Below are positions 30,554 through 32,248 of a DNA stretch of 32,248 bases, piece by piece; the first letter of the stretch is position 1, and each line of letters begins with the position of its first letter. Both the position numbers and the translations under genes were made by a program. Below the pieces are notes generated by a model. That model was not told where the DNA came from. It did not search any database and saw only the letters and a program-made list of their open reading frames with translations. Source of the DNA: Alphaproteobacteria bacterium (GTDB lineage Bacteria > Pseudomonadota > Alphaproteobacteria > Micavibrionales > UBA2020); assembly GCA_004297545.1 (NCBI GenBank), contig SCTB01000040.1, positions 1-32,248 on the forward strand, read 5' to 3'.

Positions 30554-31162
30554 ATGACTGTAACGCTGCATAAGGATGATTTGCCCGCTGACATCGATCT
30601 CGGCAACGTCGTCGCCGTCGACACCGAGACGCTGGGCCTGAAGCCTATCCGCGACCGGCTGTGCCTGATCCAGCTGTCGTCCGGCGATGGCAACGTGCAT
30701 CTCGTCCAGTTCAAGGACAGTTACGCCGCGCCGAACCTCAAGAAACTCCTCGGCGACCGTAACGTGACCAAGCTTTTTCATTTCGCGCGCTTCGATATCG
30801 CCGCCATCTGGATGTACCTGCAGGTGCTGACCGCTCCGGTCTATTGCACCAAGATCGCCTCGCGCATCGCGCGCACCTTCACGGGGCATCACTCCCTGAA
30901 GAACCTGTGCAAGGATCTGCTGAATCTCGAGATCGACAAGCAGCAGCAGACGACCGACTGGGGCGCCGCCACGCTGACGCCCGAGCAGATCGAATATGCT
31001 GCCACGGATGTTCTGCACCTCCACAAACTGCGCGTCCTGCTGGATGAATCCCTTGTGCGCGAGAACCGCGCGCAGCTGGCCAATGCCTGCTTTGAATTCC
31101 TGCCCTCGCGCGCGCTGCTCGATGTGGCCGGCTGGAGCGACGAGGATATTTTCGCGCATTAA
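30554..31162 (+). CDS. nrnC: NanoRNase C (NrnC), short RNase D-like 3'-5' exonuclease
   Basis: This 202-residue DEDDy exonuclease has Asp23 and Glu25 in 'VDTETLGL', Asp81 in 'FHFARFDIAAIW', and Tyr148/Asp152 in 'EYAATDVLHLHKL'. It has no HRDC domain, unlike full-length RNase D. The sequence closely follows the alphaproteobacterial NrnC type ('RDRLCLIQLSSGDG', 'YCTKIASRIARTFT', 'FEFLPSRALLDVAGWSDEDIFAH'). NrnC clears RNA fragments of about 2-5 nt and can substitute for Orn. AGGA precedes the ATG. Its TAA overlaps the TAA of the convergent ankyrin gene. nrnC upstream of kdsD is a familiar alphaproteobacterial order. Confidence 0.93.
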   Translation: MTVTLHKDDLPADIDLGNVVAVDTETLGLKPIRDRLCLIQLSSGDGNVHLVQFKDSYAAPNLKKLLGDRNVTKLFHFARFDIAAIWMYLQVLTAPVYCTKIASRIARTFTGHHSLKNLCKDLLNLEIDKQQQTTDWGAATLTPEQIEYAATDVLHLHKLRVLLDESLVRENRAQLANACFEFLPSRALLDVAGWSDEDIFAH

Positions 31163-31695
31163 AACCCGAAGCGCTGCCTCATAACCAATGGCTTTTTGAT
31201 AGCGACGGCGTGGTCGAGGCCGCTGTGGGCCTGCGCGGCCTCGGCATTCAGCGCCTCTGTCCTTTCGCGCTCCGCCGTGTCGCGCTTGTTCTGCACGTAG
31301 GCTGCGATGGCGAAGGCCGTTTCATGATGGCCCAGTTCATAGGCGATCTGCGCGGCGGTGCGGCCGCGGTTGTCGGTCAGGTCCGTATCCGCGTCTTTTT
31401 CGAGGAACAGCTTCAGGCATTCCTTCTTGTCGTGCATCGCCGCGTACATGAGGGGCGTCAGGCCGTCTGCGTCCTGCGCGTTGATATGAGAGCCGTATTC
31501 GAGAAGCAGCTTCACCGCTTCGAGATGGGCGGATCCATGGGCGACAGCCTTGCGCAGGACCGTTCCGCCGCCGACATCGGTCCACGAAACGGCATCGGGA
31601 TAAGAGGAAAGAATCCCCCTCAAGGTTCTGATCTCGCCGCCCCAGGCGGCGAGCGCAAAATCCAGCTTCAGTTGTTCCGTCGGCTCAGGGGCCAT
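31159..31695 (-). CDS. Ankyrin-repeat protein
   Basis: This 178-residue protein has about three ankyrin repeats between residues 35 and 130. Visible repeat cores are 'GGGTVLRKAVAHGSAHLEAVKLLLEYG', 'DADGLTPLMYAAMHDKKECLKLFLEKD' and 'DNRGRTAAQIAYELGHHETA'; a charged helix follows. There is no signal peptide. ATG 31695 is chosen although the frame opens at 31746, because a good promoter (31726-31754) overlaps the extra 17 codons and would start transcription after the upstream ATG. Ankyrin repeats bind proteins; the partner is unknown. It sits between nrnC and kdsD on the opposite strand. Confidence 0.83.
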   Translation of the reverse strand: MAPEPTEQLKLDFALAAWGGEIRTLRGILSSYPDAVSWTDVGGGTVLRKAVAHGSAHLEAVKLLLEYGSHINAQDADGLTPLMYAAMHDKKECLKLFLEKDADTDLTDNRGRTAAQIAYELGHHETAFAIAAYVQNKRDTAERERTEALNAEAAQAHSGLDHAVAIKKPLVMRQRFGF

Positions 31696-31725
31696 GGCAA
31701 TGTCGCTTTCTATTGAAATCCCGGA

Positions 31726-31754
31726 ATAATAAGCCACCCGGCGCATCGCGTCAA
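31726..31754 (-). promoter_or_regulatory. Promoter of the ankyrin-repeat gene
   Basis: On the minus strand TTGACG (31754-31749) and TATTAT (31731-31726) are exactly 17 nt apart, each five of six consensus bases. Predicted initiation near 31719 leaves a leader of about 24 nt before ATG 31695. Confidence 0.6.
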
Positions 31755-31781
31755 TACATTATGGATAATACATCCTCAAAA

Positions 31782-31812
31782 TTGACATAACGCCATAAAT
31801 TTGATAGATAAT
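31782..31812 (+). promoter_or_regulatory. Candidate promoter of kdsD
   Basis: A perfect TTGACA (31782-31787) precedes TAGATA at 17 nt (31805-31810) or GATAAT at 19 nt (31807-31812). An inverted repeat follows directly, and the kdsD ATG is at 31897. Confidence 0.5.
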
Positions 31813-31825
31813 TTGCCTTGGCAAA
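31812..31825. promoter_or_regulatory. Inverted repeat at the predicted kdsD transcription start
   Basis: TTTGCC and GGCAAA are exact inverted repeats around TT, placed where RNA polymerase would start from the upstream -10 box. It is a candidate operator; no adjacent regulator gene is visible. Confidence 0.35.
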
Positions 31826-31896
31826 CCGCAGGATATCGCGGCATCGTGCAGTGGTAATCATCGACAAAAGCGAACGTCTGTATTCAAGGAAGAACA

Positions 31897-32248
31897 ATGT
31901 CCATCATCAAACTGAATGAGAACCTGCGCGCGAGCATCAAGGCAGACCCCCTGGCGACAGCCCGGCAGGTGCTGGCCACCGAAGGCCAGGCGCTCCTCGA
32001 ACTGTCTACCTTCCTGAACAGCAGTTTCGAAGACGCCATCGAGATGATTTTTGCCGCCGAGGGCCGTGTCATCGTGACCGGCATGGGCAAGAGCGGCCAT
32101 GTGGCGCGCAAGATCGCCGCGACGCTGGCCTCCACCGGCACCCCCGCCTTCTTCGTCCACCCTGCCGAAGCGAGCCACGGCGACATGGGCATGATCGTGC
32201 GCGGTGACGTCGTCCTCGCCCTCTCCAATTCCGGCGAGGCGAAGGAGC
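31897..32248 (+). CDS. kdsD: Arabinose-5-phosphate isomerase KdsD/KpsF, 3' end outside the window
   Basis: The first 117 codons are present. The SIS-domain core is clear: 'GRVIVTGMGKSGHVARKIAATLASTGTPAFFVHPAEASHGD' spans residues 57-97 (shown here only as family landmark; key residues are Lys65, Ser66 and His94), followed by 'VVLALSNSGEAKE'. KdsD converts ribulose-5-phosphate to arabinose-5-phosphate, the first committed step toward Kdo of lipopolysaccharide. AAGGAAG lies 5 nt before the ATG. In many alphaproteobacteria lptC, lptA, lptB and rpoN follow; they would lie beyond this window. Confidence 0.92.
   Translation, partial: MSIIKLNENLRASIKADPLATARQVLATEGQALLELSTFLNSSFEDAIEMIFAAEGRVIVTGMGKSGHVARKIAATLASTGTPAFFVHPAEASHGDMGMIVRGDVVLALSNSGEAKE

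Noticed and set aside
1-32248. CRISPR arrays, insertion sequences, integrases, phage genes or toxin-antitoxin pairs
   Set aside because: No direct-repeat arrays, transposase-like motifs, terminal inverted repeats with target duplications, or integrase signatures were seen. The tRNA genes show no partial duplicate that would mark an integration site.

Overview
The window is GC-rich, densely packed chromosomal DNA from a Gram-negative bacterium, most likely an alphaproteobacterium. The basis is the NrnC-type nanoRNase next to a KdsD/KpsF isomerase, the TesA/YbbA/YbbP cluster, TldE, MnmC, and two tRNA genes with encoded CCA. I cannot name a genus. I see no insertion sequences, phage genes, integrases or CRISPR arrays; this is housekeeping sequence with several uncharacterised small genes between known ones.

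Layout. 1-3477 (minus): a HEAT-like repeat protein cut by the window edge, then an apparent tesA > tas-like aldo/keto reductase > thpR run. 3476-6678 (plus): ybbA-ybbP, whose first start codon overlaps that of tesA on the other strand. 6731-9001 (plus): a Bax-inhibitor-1 family membrane protein, tRNA-Ala(GGC), and a compact set of an internally duplicated membrane protein, a 56-residue protein and a SET-domain protein. 9078-12338 (minus): a protein with two J domains, one with a broken HPD motif, and an AidB-like acyl-CoA dehydrogenase. The latter is divergent from a TetR-type regulator, with a perfect palindrome between them. 13102-14441 (minus): a fructosamine-kinase-family protein coupled to a low-molecular-weight phosphatase, a plausible protein-deglycation pair. 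14496-16361 (plus): bifunctional mnmC, with a TTG start.

16358-21925 holds a VanX-family D-Ala-D-Ala dipeptidase-like gene and a two-helix membrane protein, divergent from a peptide-type ABC operon. That operon encodes a family-5 binding protein, an unknown membrane-anchored protein and two permeases, with no ATPase gene. The arrangement recalls the ddp (VanX plus dipeptide transporter) locus. A bacterioferritin-like gene and a zinc alcohol dehydrogenase follow. Alanine dehydrogenase, coupled to a 61-residue protein with a Cys cluster, lies divergent from ornithine aminotransferase (rocD).

26244-32248: three uncharacterised proteins, the TldE/PmbA protease subunit behind a receiver plus degenerate-GGDEF protein, tRNA-Leu(CAG) with a good promoter, nrnC, an ankyrin-repeat protein, and the start of kdsD (LPS Kdo pathway), cut by the window end.

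Packing. Six of the seven convergent gene pairs end within 12 nt of each other or overlap, leaving no room for ordinary intrinsic terminators. Many co-directional pairs are joined by ATGA overlaps. Promoters listed are hexamer matches read by eye and are untested.
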